Part shown: positions 1 to 9,074 of the stretch, one piece after another | Layout of the letters: every line of letters starts with the position of its first letter | Numbering within the stretch: position 1 is the first letter of the stretch | NCBI GenBank assembly: GCA_002841695.1 | Contig: PHAN01000001.1 | Span: 151,663-215,662, forward strand | DNA length: 64,000 bases | Direction of reading: 5' to 3' | DNA from: Elusimicrobia bacterium HGW-Elusimicrobia-1 | GTDB taxonomy: Bacteria > Elusimicrobiota > Endomicrobiia > PHAN01 | Notes under the pieces: model-generated | What the model was told of the DNA's origin: nothing | Database searches by the model: none | Seen by the model: only the letters and a program-made list of their open reading frames with translations | Made by a program: the position numbers and the translations under genes

Positions 1-426
1 TCGGGTAAAAATATATCGATGTATCCCGGCGCTTTGCGGCTCGCCGGCGAGATTAAAAAGTCCGGCTATAAGCTCGGACTTGTCACGGGCGGCGGCGCGA
101 CCCGGATAGCGCGCGCTCTCGGAAAAAACGCGGCGCTCTTCGGCGCGATAGTAACCGCCGACGATGTCAAAAAGTGCAAACCGCATCCGGATCCTTATCT
201 GGCAGCCGCCAAAATACTTTCGGTAAAACCATCGCGGTGTATCGCCGTGGAAAACGCTCCGCTGGGCATAGAGTCCGCGAAGCGTGCCGGAATGTTTTGC
301 GTGGCGGTGACTTCGACTCTTGCCGGACGGTATTTGTCGGGCGCCGACGCTCTCATAGACGACGTGCGAAAACTCCGGCATATACTATCCGGCCCGAACG
401 AATTTAAAAAAGGAAAACAAACATGA
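1..426 (+). CDS. HAD-superfamily hydrolase, beta-phosphoglucomutase-like (5' partial)
   Basis: The reading frame is open from the first base, so the start lies upstream of the window and only the C-terminal 141 residues are present. Visible are HAD motif II (VTGGG), the motif III lysine in KPHPDPY, and motif IV as VENAPLGIESAKRAGM, the form typical of the beta-phosphoglucomutase/phosphatase branch. The nucleophile motif DxDxT must be upstream. Members hydrolyse or transfer phosphate on small sugar phosphates in the cytoplasm. The gene ends in an ATGA overlap with the first epimerase-like gene, so it is part of the glycan operon and probably acts on a sugar phosphate. The substrate cannot be told. 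Confidence 0.85.
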   Translation, partial: SGKNISMYPGALRLAGEIKKSGYKLGLVTGGGATRIARALGKNAALFGAIVTADDVKKCKPHPDPYLAAAKILSVKPSRCIAVENAPLGIESAKRAGMFCVAVTSTLAGRYLSGADALIDDVRKLRHILSGPNEFKKGKQT

Positions 427-1400
427 ATCTCGACGGCAAGAAAATTTTCGTGGCGGGCGCGACCGGCTCCGTCGGTTCGGCCGTAATCCGCCATATTCTG
501 GATACTTTTCCGTCGGCCGTCGTGCGCGCGTCTTGCAGAAAGACCGAGCCGTTTATAAAAGACGACCGTGTGGAATACACGCCCGCCGACCTCAGGGTTC
601 TCGACGACTGCCGACGCGCCGCCTCCGGCTGCGATTGCGCCGTTATGGCCGCCTCCCACTCGGGCGGCTCCAAAGTTATGAGCAGCACGCCGCAGGATTT
701 CGTCGAGGATAACACGGTTATGAACACCATGCTGTTCGAGGCGTTTTTCAGGGAGGGTGTCAAACGCGCGGTCTACATAGGCACGGCTACCGTCTATCAG
801 GAGTCCGAAGGTTACATAAGCGAGGAGCAACTCGATATGAACACGGATCCGCACCCGTCGCATTTCGGCGTGGCGTGGGTTTCCAGATTTATCGAGAAAC
901 TCGGTCTGTTCTGGCATCGCCGGTCGGGAATCGAAGTAATAAATATCCGCGCGGCAAATATCTTCGGGCCGTATTCGAGTTTTAATCCGGAATCGTCGTA
1001 TTTTATTCCGGCCATAATAAGAAAAGCCGCCTCAAAAATGGACCCTTTCGAGGTGTGGGGCTCTCCGGACGTTACAAGAGACGTAATATACTCGGCGGAT
1101 TTTGCCGGCGCCGTGACCGAGCTTCTTAAAAAAGACGATATCAAGTTCGATGTGTTTAACGTCGGTTCGGGCGTTAAAACTACCGTCGGAGACGTAGTAA
1201 ATTTCGCCCTGAAGCACACCGGCCATAAACCGTCAAAAATACACTACGATACGGGCAAACCTTCGGTCACCAAGTTCAGAGCGCTGGATATTTCCAAAAT
1301 CAGCCGAATGACGTCCTGGCGTCCGGCGTTCAGTGTGGAAGAAGGGATCAAAAACACCGCCGCGTGGTGGGCGGACAACAAGGATTCGTGGACAAAATGA
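423..1400 (+). CDS. Extended SDR, GDP-L-fucose-synthase-like, catalytic Tyr and Lys missing
   Basis: 325 residues. The N-terminal Rossmann motif GATGSVG (about residues 12-18) binds NAD(P), and NIFGP plus the VWG segment are typical of nucleotide-sugar epimerase/reductases of the GDP-fucose synthase type. Where these enzymes have YxxxK, this protein reads VAWVS (residues 150-154). The alignment is anchored by the equal 24-residue distance to NIFGP, shared with the next gene. Both the proton-donating tyrosine and the lysine are therefore absent. It may bind a nucleotide sugar without normal SDR chemistry, or partner with the following paralogue. ATGA coupling at both ends places it in the operon. 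Confidence 0.85.
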   Translation: MNLDGKKIFVAGATGSVGSAVIRHILDTFPSAVVRASCRKTEPFIKDDRVEYTPADLRVLDDCRRAASGCDCAVMAASHSGGSKVMSSTPQDFVEDNTVMNTMLFEAFFREGVKRAVYIGTATVYQESEGYISEEQLDMNTDPHPSHFGVAWVSRFIEKLGLFWHRRSGIEVINIRAANIFGPYSSFNPESSYFIPAIIRKAASKMDPFEVWGSPDVTRDVIYSADFAGAVTELLKKDDIKFDVFNVGSGVKTTVGDVVNFALKHTGHKPSKIHYDTGKPSVTKFRALDISKISRMTSWRPAFSVEEGIKNTAAWWADNKDSWTK

Positions 1401-2356
1401 AAAAAAAGATTCTTGTTTGCGGCGCTTCCGGATTCATAGGAAGAAACGTCGCCGAGTATTTTGCGTCCCTCGGCGACAAATACGAAGTGCGGGGCACATA
1501 TTTGAAATCTCCACCACCCGACGACTCCCGCATAGAAAAAGTGAAAGCCGACCTGACCGATAAAAACGACGTCGCCCGCGTTATGGACGGCGTCGACATA
1601 GTGATACAGGCGGCCGCCACGACGTCGGGAGCCAAAGATATCGTCGGTAAACCGTATTATCATGTCACGGACAACACGGTTATGAACGCGCTGATATTCC
1701 GCGAGGTGTTCGAGCGCAAAATCCCGCGAGTGGTTTTCTTCAGCTGCACCGTAATGTATCATTCGAGCGACACGCCGCTCAAGGAAACGGATTACGACCC
1801 TTCGCGGCCGATTTATCCCGCTTATTTCGGCGGGGCGTGGATGAAACTTTACAATGAAAAGATGTGCGAGTTTTACGCGGGCATAAGCGATACGCGCTAC
1901 ACCGTAATAAGACATTCTAATATTTACGGGCCCCACGATAAGTACGATTTGGATCGTTCGCACGTTTTCGGCGCCACGGTGACCAAAGTAATGGCCGCGC
2001 CCGACGGCGGGAACATTGCGGTGTGGGGCGACGGTTCCGAAGCCCGCGACCTTCTCTACGTTTCGGACATCGTTTCGTTCGTGGAAGCCGCGCTGGAAAA
2101 ACAGGAATCGAAATTCGAGATTTTCAACGCCGGCGGCTCGAAAGCCGTCAGCGTTAAAGAGATTGTTTCTGAAATCATCGCTCATTCGGGAAAGAAAATC
2201 GGCGTTACGCACGATTTGAGCAAGCCCGCCATAAAAACGAATCTGTGCCTCGACACATCGAAGGCGCGCGGTATGCTGGGATGGCATCCCAAAGTTTCTC
2301 TCGACGAAGGCATTAAAAAAACTCTGGCATGGCACAAAAAAAAGTTCGGAAAATGA
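1397..2356 (+). CDS. Extended SDR, GDP-L-fucose-synthase-like paralogue lacking the catalytic Tyr
   Basis: 319 residues from the ATG at 1397, which overlaps the previous stop as ATGA; a longer reading from 1364 would run far into the upstream gene. The Rossmann motif GASGFIG is at the N-terminus, and NIYGPHDKYD and VWGDG match the GDP-fucose synthase family closely. The active-site YxxxK reads GAWMK (residues 146-150), so the lysine is kept and the tyrosine is glycine. The spacing K-LYNEKMC equals K-IAGIKLC of E. coli Fcl as I recall it, which supports the alignment. It is a clear paralogue of the gene before it. It probably acts on a GDP- or other NDP-sugar; its chemistry is uncertain. Confidence 0.87.
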   Translation: MKKKILVCGASGFIGRNVAEYFASLGDKYEVRGTYLKSPPPDDSRIEKVKADLTDKNDVARVMDGVDIVIQAAATTSGAKDIVGKPYYHVTDNTVMNALIFREVFERKIPRVVFFSCTVMYHSSDTPLKETDYDPSRPIYPAYFGGAWMKLYNEKMCEFYAGISDTRYTVIRHSNIYGPHDKYDLDRSHVFGATVTKVMAAPDGGNIAVWGDGSEARDLLYVSDIVSFVEAALEKQESKFEIFNAGGSKAVSVKEIVSEIIAHSGKKIGVTHDLSKPAIKTNLCLDTSKARGMLGWHPKVSLDEGIKKTLAWHKKKFGK

Positions 2357-2991
2357 CTATCGCAAAACTTTCAAACAGGCGTATAAAACGCGCGGGGCGC
2401 AAGCCGCCGCCGGCCGGCGCCGCGTGGAAAATTCTTTCGGAAAAAAAGCTTTTTGAAACGCCCGATGCCCGCGTATCGGTCTTTGTGCAGAAAGTCCGCC
2501 TGCCCGACGGAAGGGTCGTGGACGATTATTATCAGGTAAAGTTTCCCGAAGCCGCCGTGATAGTGGCGCGCACCAAAGCCGGCAAAATTATTTTTTTAAA
2601 GCAGTACTTGCACGGTTTCAGACAAAGCGGGACCGTGCTTCCGGCCGGACAGGTTGCGCCGGGAGAGCCGCCCCGTCGGGCGGCCGAGCGTGAATTAATG
2701 GAAGAGACGGGTTACACGTCCCGACGCTGGACGTCGATGGGAAGCATAGTCCCGCACACCAACCAGGGCTGCGGAAGGGTTTATTTTTTCTTCGCCGACG
2801 GCGCGGAGCCCGTCGCGCGTCCCTGTTCGGGCGATCTGGAAGTTGCGCAGGTGATATTTATGCGTCCTGACGAAATTCTTGCCGCGCTTCGCGGAGGCCG
2901 CGCGAAAATGTCCATGGGAACCATAACCGCGCTGGTTCTTGCCGGCGCGCTCGGCGGAACAGTTTCAAAGAAAGGCCGGAATATATGCTGA
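2353..2991 (+). CDS. Nudix hydrolase, ADP-ribose/nucleotide-sugar pyrophosphatase type
   Basis: 212 residues from the ATGA-coupled start at 2353. The full Nudix box is present at about residues 99-121: G, five residues, E, seven residues, then RELMEETGY. The layout of an N-terminal strand domain followed by the box resembles ADP-ribose pyrophosphatases, which cleave nucleoside diphosphates linked to a sugar using Mg2+. The N-terminus is unusually basic (RRIKRAGRKPP). Its place between nucleotide-sugar enzymes and radical SAM genes suggests turnover of an NDP-sugar or housecleaning. The exact substrate cannot be inferred. Confidence 0.9.
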   Translation: MTIAKLSNRRIKRAGRKPPPAGAAWKILSEKKLFETPDARVSVFVQKVRLPDGRVVDDYYQVKFPEAAVIVARTKAGKIIFLKQYLHGFRQSGTVLPAGQVAPGEPPRRAAERELMEETGYTSRRWTSMGSIVPHTNQGCGRVYFFFADGAEPVARPCSGDLEVAQVIFMRPDEILAALRGGRAKMSMGTITALVLAGALGGTVSKKGRNIC

Positions 2992-4310
2992 AAATAGGAT
3001 TTATATTTCCCAGCAGCGATTATCTGCACGACCCTTTTCGCGGCGACCCGCACACTCATTTTCAGATTCTTACGGTTTTACAGAAGGAACTGGGGTCGTC
3101 GGTAAAAGCATCTCTGATAGACCTTCGGGGCATAGATAAAAAGTTCGCGCTGTATCATATACCCGAATGCGATATTTATCTTCATTCGGTTTACACGCTT
3201 GATTTCCGGGAGCAAAAAAGCATTGTCTCCGCGCTGCGCGGCCGGTATCCGTCGGCCAAACATATCGCCGGCGGACCTCACGCGGCGGTCTTTCAGGAAG
3301 AGTGTCTTAAAATATTCGATTCGCTCATAATCGGGGACGGCGAAGATACGGTCGTGAAAGCGGCGCGGGACGTAATGTCGTCGACGCTGAAGAAAAAATA
3401 TGCGCAGGAAATCCCCGTGGACATTAATCTTTATCCGTACCCGAAGAGACATTTCCTTCCGGAGTCGGCGGTGGCAAGGAAGGGTCTGCTTACGCTTAAA
3501 GACGACCGTTCGCTCGATGAACTGTTAACGACGACCGTTATATTCAGCCGCGGTTGTCCGTATAACTGTTATTTTTGCGCCATGCCCGCGCTGAAAAAAT
3601 ACAGCCCCGGCATAAGGTTCAAAAAACCCGAACTTGTGGCCGAAGAAATCGAATATCTTAAGAGGGAGTACGCAATAGGCGGTATCAGTTTGCTCGACGA
3701 ACTTTCGTTTCCGACCGCGCCCGGCAAGGCATTGCCCTATATCGAAGCCATAGGCCGCACGGGTATAAAATGGAAAGCCCAGTGCCGCGTCGACGGAGTA
3801 ACGCCCGAAATCGCCCGCGCCTTGCGCGCCGCGGGATGCGTTATAATGTGTCTGGGCATAGAAAGCGTGTGGCAGGATTCTCTCGACAGAATAAACAAAA
3901 AAATAAACATAAAAAAAACAATGGAGTCCATACGCCTGCTCAAAGAAAACGGAATCGAGACCAGGGTTTATATGATAATGGGGCTTCCGGGCGAGCCCGA
4001 TGATATTGTGGATCGCACGTGGAATTTCATCAAAGAAACTTCGCCGGATCTGGTGTATATGTGTCTTTTGACGGTACGGCCCGGCACAAGGATGTACGAA
4101 AACCCGTCGGAGTTCGGATTTAAGTGCGTAACCACCGACTGGGACAGGACAATGCATCTGTTCGGAAGATACGAGGACGAAAAACCCACACTGACGTTTG
4201 AATACGACGAAACTACACCATGGGGCAAAGGCATGAGCGCCGAAAAAATCACGGCGAATTATGTTGAGCTGCAGAGACGTCTGGTTGAAGCCGGCCTTGC
4301 GCGAAGATAG
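2985..4310 (+). CDS. Radical SAM protein with N-terminal cobalamin-binding-type domain (1 of 5)
   Basis: 441 residues; the start overlaps the Nudix stop by 7 bases. The N-terminal 170 residues form a Rossmann-like B12-binding-type fold with the AGGPHAAVF turn. The radical SAM core carries CPYNCYFC (Cys191, Cys195, Cys198) for the [4Fe-4S] cluster that cleaves S-adenosylmethionine. Segments LGIESVWQDSLDRINK and GLPGEPDD are typical of BchE/MiaB-like cores. Such proteins methylate unactivated carbon or do ring chemistry. In this locus the likely target is a sugar or lipid-linked glycan, but nothing in the sequence names it. Confidence 0.9.
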   Translation: MLKIGFIFPSSDYLHDPFRGDPHTHFQILTVLQKELGSSVKASLIDLRGIDKKFALYHIPECDIYLHSVYTLDFREQKSIVSALRGRYPSAKHIAGGPHAAVFQEECLKIFDSLIIGDGEDTVVKAARDVMSSTLKKKYAQEIPVDINLYPYPKRHFLPESAVARKGLLTLKDDRSLDELLTTTVIFSRGCPYNCYFCAMPALKKYSPGIRFKKPELVAEEIEYLKREYAIGGISLLDELSFPTAPGKALPYIEAIGRTGIKWKAQCRVDGVTPEIARALRAAGCVIMCLGIESVWQDSLDRINKKINIKKTMESIRLLKENGIETRVYMIMGLPGEPDDIVDRTWNFIKETSPDLVYMCLLTVRPGTRMYENPSEFGFKCVTTDWDRTMHLFGRYEDEKPTLTFEYDETTPWGKGMSAEKITANYVELQRRLVEAGLARR

Positions 4311-4345
4311 ACGACAGACGGCTATCCGCCGGTAAATATAAATTA

Positions 4346-5752
4346 ATGAAAATACTTCTTATCCATCCTCCGGTTCCGCTGAGCTACTATAACAGGGAGT
4401 TCTATCCTCCGTCGGGGCTTATGTATTTGGCATCGTCTCTTATCAAGAACGGAGACGAAGTCGCGATACTTGACCTCAGGACGTTTCAGAAGAACGGCGA
4501 GCCGCAAAATTCCGACGAGTTCAGAAAGCATTATGGCAATATCATAATCGAACGCGCCTCGTCTTTCAAGCCGGATATATTCGGAATGGGTTGTCTTTAT
4601 TCGGGGCAGTTTCCGGACGTGCTGGCGTTTTCCGAGACGATAAAACTCCGCTTTCCCTCCGCGCCCGTCGTCGCGGGCGGCATACATCCGACCATCTATC
4701 CGGAGGAAATAATATCCGAATGTCCTTCGATTGACTATCTGATTCTGGGGGAGGGGGAGGAAAGTTTCAGGGATTTGGTAAACGCCCTGAAAGCCGGCCG
4801 GCCCGGCGACATAGAAAAAATCGACGGATGCGCTTATCGCAAAGACGGCCGCGGCGCGGTAAATCCCAAGACACGTTTTATCGACGATCTTGACGCCCTT
4901 GCGTTTCCGGCTTACGACCTTATCGACATCAGGGACTATTACGTCGACACTTCGGCCTGGCTCAATCCCAAAAATCTGCCCATAAAAACTTCTCTGCCGA
5001 TAATAACGAGCAGGAGTTGTCCAAACAGGTGTCCCTTCTGCTCCATGTACAAGGCCATGGGACCCCGCTGGAGAGCGCGCACTCCGGCGAATGTGGTCGA
5101 CGAAATAGAATATCTCTACAAAAAATACGATCACAGACATTTCTCTTTTATGGACGACAATATGACGTTCAAAAAATCGCACATGATGGAGATTTGCCGT
5201 CAGATACTTTCCCGCGGAATGGACATCGAATTTGAGACGCCCAACGGGCTGGCGATAAACTCCCTCGACGAAGAACTGCTGAACGCGATGGTCTCGGCCG
5301 GCCTTACCAGGATTTCGCTGGCGATAGAGAGCGGATCCGATTATATCCGCAACGAAGTAATGAAAAAAAATCTCAGCCACGAAAAAATATTCGAAATAAT
5401 CCGCCTGACCGGCAAACATAAGCATCTCTACGTCAGAGTTTTCTTCGTGATAGGTATGCCCGAAGAGACCCGCCAATCGTTGGACGAGACGTACGAAATG
5501 ATAAAAGAAATCGACGCTGACAGGGTATACATACACAATCTGGTGCCTTTTCCGGGCACGAGGGTGTTCGAGCAGGCCGTAAGAGACAATCTGCTCATCG
5601 ACGTAGATACCACGGCGATGTACCGTTCCGATGCGTTGTTCATCACGAATTTCGACAGATTTTTCATTAAGCCCTACGGGTTGACCGTCGATGAACTGCG
5701 CGATTTTAGAAAACGTTGCGACGCGCTGTTGGCCGCAAGAGCCAAGAAATGA
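4346..5752 (+). CDS. Radical SAM protein with N-terminal cobalamin-binding-type domain (2 of 5)
   Basis: 468 residues. The N-terminal domain opens LLIHPPVPLSYYNREFYPPS and has GGIHPTIYPEE and LGEGEES, the usual landmarks of B12-binding-domain radical SAM proteins. The cluster motif is CPNRCPFC (Cys225, Cys229, Cys232). LAIESGSDYIRNEVMKKN and the VFFVIGMPEETR loop mark the core. It is a paralogue of the neighbouring radical SAM gene rather than a duplicate. A 35-base gap precedes it and no strong Shine-Dalgarno is visible. The reaction is unknown; methyl transfer to carbon is the commonest activity of this class. Confidence 0.9.
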   Translation: MKILLIHPPVPLSYYNREFYPPSGLMYLASSLIKNGDEVAILDLRTFQKNGEPQNSDEFRKHYGNIIIERASSFKPDIFGMGCLYSGQFPDVLAFSETIKLRFPSAPVVAGGIHPTIYPEEIISECPSIDYLILGEGEESFRDLVNALKAGRPGDIEKIDGCAYRKDGRGAVNPKTRFIDDLDALAFPAYDLIDIRDYYVDTSAWLNPKNLPIKTSLPIITSRSCPNRCPFCSMYKAMGPRWRARTPANVVDEIEYLYKKYDHRHFSFMDDNMTFKKSHMMEICRQILSRGMDIEFETPNGLAINSLDEELLNAMVSAGLTRISLAIESGSDYIRNEVMKKNLSHEKIFEIIRLTGKHKHLYVRVFFVIGMPEETRQSLDETYEMIKEIDADRVYIHNLVPFPGTRVFEQAVRDNLLIDVDTTAMYRSDALFITNFDRFFIKPYGLTVDELRDFRKRCDALLAARAKK

Positions 5753-7128
5753 CCAATAAACTCTCGTCTCTCGATCCCGCCGTTATAAACAAATACGGCG
5801 TTTACGCGTTCGACTATATCGAGTATCCGCACAAGAGTTTCTGGTCGAATGATTTCGGCGACGCGGCTTTTCGCGGCGCTCTGGTCGAAAGCTTCCCGCG
5901 CGGAGGCGGCGCCTCGACGGCGCTTTACGTCCACATACCATTTTGCCCGCAAAAATGTTCTTTCTGCATTTGCCACGCCGATGTCACTTCCGACCACGGT
6001 CGCATCCGCAGATACCTTACGGATTCGCTCTATCCGGAATTAAAATTGCTTTCGGATTTCATATCGGATTGCGGTCTCGCTCCGGGTATCCGCGAAATCT
6101 ATGTGGGCGGCGGTTCGCCGACGATGCTGGAAGAAAAAGATTTCGAGGGGCTGCTGGAGCGCATAAGGCCGCTGGCCCCGCCGGAAAATATCGCGGATTT
6201 CAACATAGAAGTCGACCCGCGCCGCGTGCCGCCCGAAAGAATGAGCTTCTACATATCCAGAGGCGTCAACAGAATGTCGTTCGGCATACAGGATTTCGAC
6301 CCCGCCGTTCAAAGAGCGGTCAACAGAATCCAGCCGCCCGGACTTATAGAAAAACTCCTGACGCCCGACGTCAGGGCAAAACTTGAAAGTATTAACTTCG
6401 ATGTGCTTTGCGGGCTGCCCGGCCAAACGGAAGCCGGCATAGTCGTCACGATGAAAAAAGTGGTCGAACTTTCGCCGGACAGAATATCGTTCGCTTTTAT
6501 GCACTACGCGCCGAAGAACGCGAAACATCAGTTGATGATGAAAGTCGAAGATATTCCGGATTTTTTCACAAAGAGAAAACTTTTCGCCGCCGCGATCGAA
6601 GTCATTGAGGACGCCGGATACGTTCGCACCGGCTTTGAGCATTTCGCAAAAGCCCACGACGCCGTGGCTATGGCCGTCGCCGCGGGCCGCGCCACTTATA
6701 ATTCTCTGGGCGCCACGAGCGGGCGCAGCGCGGATATGCTGGGCGTGGGACGCCACAGTTACAGCGCCGTCGGCGATTATTATTTTCAAAACGTTTATGA
6801 GCAGGAAAAATACGAGTCGGAGTTAAGGTTGTCGAAATTTCCCAAGTTCAGAGGATTCCGTCTTAACGCCGACGATAAAATCAGAAGAAACGTAATAAAA
6901 AATCTGCGGACATATTTTTATATCGATATCGCCGAGGAAGAAAAAAATTCGGGCGTTGATTTCGCAAGATACTTCGCAAAGGAACTCGCCGAACTTGGCG
7001 GATTCGCTTCGGACGGACTTCTTGAAATGTCTCCGGGCAGAATTACATTGAGCGAAATCGGCAAATATTTCGCGCCGCAGGTGTGCCGCGTATTCGACAA
7101 ATACGCCGCCTCCGGCGTCGACAAATAA
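5749..7128 (+). CDS. HemN-like radical SAM protein
   Basis: 459 residues from the ATGA-coupled ATG at 5749. The motif is CPQKCSFCIC (Cys66, Cys70, Cys73, Cys75), the CX3CX2CXC form of the HemN/coproporphyrinogen dehydrogenase family, followed by YVGGGSPTML and a HemN-like C-terminal region. True HemN works in haem synthesis, but the class also includes class C radical SAM methylases. Its position amid glycan and cobalamin radical SAM genes makes a haem role unlikely. I infer a modification step, possibly methylation, in the same pathway. Confidence 0.88.
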   Translation: MTNKLSSLDPAVINKYGVYAFDYIEYPHKSFWSNDFGDAAFRGALVESFPRGGGASTALYVHIPFCPQKCSFCICHADVTSDHGRIRRYLTDSLYPELKLLSDFISDCGLAPGIREIYVGGGSPTMLEEKDFEGLLERIRPLAPPENIADFNIEVDPRRVPPERMSFYISRGVNRMSFGIQDFDPAVQRAVNRIQPPGLIEKLLTPDVRAKLESINFDVLCGLPGQTEAGIVVTMKKVVELSPDRISFAFMHYAPKNAKHQLMMKVEDIPDFFTKRKLFAAAIEVIEDAGYVRTGFEHFAKAHDAVAMAVAAGRATYNSLGATSGRSADMLGVGRHSYSAVGDYYFQNVYEQEKYESELRLSKFPKFRGFRLNADDKIRRNVIKNLRTYFYIDIAEEEKNSGVDFARYFAKELAELGGFASDGLLEMSPGRITLSEIGKYFAPQVCRVFDKYAASGVDK

Positions 7129-7130
7129 TT

Positions 7131-9074
7131 ATGGCCAAATACAAAGTCGCCCTGGCGCAAATCAGCAACAGCTTTTCCGGCCAGAATTATCTGCCCTATT
7201 CGGCGGGTATTCTGGCGGCTTACGCCAAAAAATATATTTCCGACGCCGCTAAGTACGAATTTTCCATACCTCTTTATAAACGAATGCCCGTGGCGCCGGC
7301 GGTTGATTCTTTTCGGACGGCAGATCTGGTTTTTTTCAGCGCGTATACGTGGAACATAAATCTATCCCTTGCCATAGCCGAAAAGCTCAAGTCCGTCCGC
7401 AAACAAACTCTTATAGTTTTCGGCGGGCCGGAAGTCCCCGAGCGCGGGGCGGCGGAATTTCTTAAAAAAAATCCTTTCATCGATCTTCTTGTTTTCGGCG
7501 AGGGAGAAAGGCCGTTTTTGAAAATACTTGAAACTTACCCCGTCATGGACTTCGCCGATGTCCCGTCGACGGGGTATTATTCGGGCGGCCGGTACACCGC
7601 GATGCCGAAATGCCCCAGAATAGGCGACCTCGGCGAGATACCGTCGCCTTATATTTCCGGAGCTTTCGATGATCTTATGAGGGCAAATCCGTCGGAAAAC
7701 TGGGTCGCTTTGTGGGAGACCAACAGAGGATGTCCGTTCTCCTGCTCCTATTGCGTTTGGGGCGCCTACGATCAGAATAAAGTTTATTTCCGCGATATCC
7801 GGGAGTTGAAGGAAGAGATGGACTGGTTCTCGAAAAATAAAATAGAGTTTATTTTCTGCTGCGACGCCAATTTCGGCATCGCCGCCAGGGACATGGATAT
7901 TGTCCGGATGGCCGCGGAAAACAAGGAGAAATACGGTTATCCGCGGGCGTTTTCCGTGCAGAATACGAAAAACTCCACGACCAGGATTTTCGACATATAC
8001 CGCGCCATGTCCGGGGCGGGACTCAATAAAGGAGTTTCACTGGCGCTGCAGTCGGTTAATCCGGCGACTCTCGAAAGCGTGCGCCGCAAGAATATCTCGA
8101 CGGAAACTTTTTACGAGCTCCAGACGATATTCAATCGCGCCGGCATAGAAAGTTTTACCGATGTCATACTGCCGCTGCCTTTGGAAACTTACGACACTTT
8201 TTCAAGCGGCGTGGCGGCGATTATCGCCAACGGCCAGCACGGCAGGATACAATTCAATAATCTCTCGGTTCTGACCAACTCCGAAATGGACGACCCCGAA
8301 TACCAAAAAAAATACGGAATCGAAACTGTCGGTGTCAAGCTGGTCAATATACACGGAAGTATTGTCGACGATGAAATCGCCGAAACGCAAAAACTCGTCA
8401 TTGCCACGTCGTCCATGCCGCCGCGGGATTGGGCGCGCGCCAGGGTTTTTGCGTGGATGACGGCTTTTCTGTACTTCAACAAAACCTTGCAGGTTCCGAT
8501 GGCCGTTCTTAATAACGTCTACGGAACCGGCCATCGCGAAACAATAGAAAAATTTCTCGCCGTCGGCGGGGAATATCCGATAATATACGCGCTGAAAGAG
8601 AAATTTTTCCTGAAAGCCGAAGCCATTCAGAAGGGTGAATCTGAATTTTGCGAATCAACCGAGTGGCTCAATATATGGTGGCCCGCCGACGAGTTGGCAT
8701 TTGTGGAACTTTGCGCCGGCGGTAATTTGGAGGGCTTTTACGCGGAGGCCGAAGCGCTTCTGGGCGATTTAATGAAATCGCGCGGCGACGCCGGCTTCGA
8801 GACGATTTTGGCGGAAAGCGTTCTGCTCAACAAGAATCTGATAAAAATGCCGTTTAATAAAACCGGCCTGGATTTAAAACTTTCGTACAATGTCCGGGAG
8901 ATTTACGCCTCGGCGCTCGCCGGCGGAAAGACATCGCCGCGGAAGGGCGATTTTCGCTGTCGCGTGGACAGAACAAGCGCCGGATGGACTTCGTGGGAGG
9001 ATTGGTGCCGCGAAGTCGTTTGGTACGGCAACAAAAGAGGAGCGTACCTTTATTCATGCAAGGACATCGACTGA
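7131..9074 (+). CDS. Large radical SAM protein with N-terminal cobalamin-binding-type domain (3 of 5)
   Basis: 647 residues from the ATG at 7131, two bases after the previous stop. The N-terminal domain has VVFGGPEVPERG and FGEGERPF; the core has TNRGCPFSCSYCVWG (Cys201, Cys205, Cys208). After the radical SAM core comes a long C-terminal extension of about 200 residues (from about residue 445) with no motif I recognise. Such extensions often hold substrate-binding parts in cobalamin-dependent methylases. Function is inferred only as radical chemistry on a glycan precursor. Confidence 0.88.
   Translation: MAKYKVALAQISNSFSGQNYLPYSAGILAAYAKKYISDAAKYEFSIPLYKRMPVAPAVDSFRTADLVFFSAYTWNINLSLAIAEKLKSVRKQTLIVFGGPEVPERGAAEFLKKNPFIDLLVFGEGERPFLKILETYPVMDFADVPSTGYYSGGRYTAMPKCPRIGDLGEIPSPYISGAFDDLMRANPSENWVALWETNRGCPFSCSYCVWGAYDQNKVYFRDIRELKEEMDWFSKNKIEFIFCCDANFGIAARDMDIVRMAAENKEKYGYPRAFSVQNTKNSTTRIFDIYRAMSGAGLNKGVSLALQSVNPATLESVRRKNISTETFYELQTIFNRAGIESFTDVILPLPLETYDTFSSGVAAIIANGQHGRIQFNNLSVLTNSEMDDPEYQKKYGIETVGVKLVNIHGSIVDDEIAETQKLVIATSSMPPRDWARARVFAWMTAFLYFNKTLQVPMAVLNNVYGTGHRETIEKFLAVGGEYPIIYALKEKFFLKAEAIQKGESEFCESTEWLNIWWPADELAFVELCAGGNLEGFYAEAEALLGDLMKSRGDAGFETILAESVLLNKNLIKMPFNKTGLDLKLSYNVREIYASALAGGKTSPRKGDFRCRVDRTSAGWTSWEDWCREVVWYGNKRGAYLYSCKDID

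Noticed and set aside
1244..2335. A 363-residue minus-strand frame opposite the second SDR gene.
   Set aside because: Antisense shadow of a well-supported SDR gene, without motifs or a ribosome site.
4343..5536. A 397-residue minus-strand frame opposite the second radical SAM gene.
   Set aside because: The + strand encodes an intact radical SAM protein with CX3CX2C; the minus translation is unlike any family I know.
2960..7140. Search for a cobalamin riboswitch ahead of the B12-type radical SAM genes.
   Set aside because: The genes overlap or are separated by at most 35 bases, leaving no room for the aptamer, and no B12-box-like sequence was seen.
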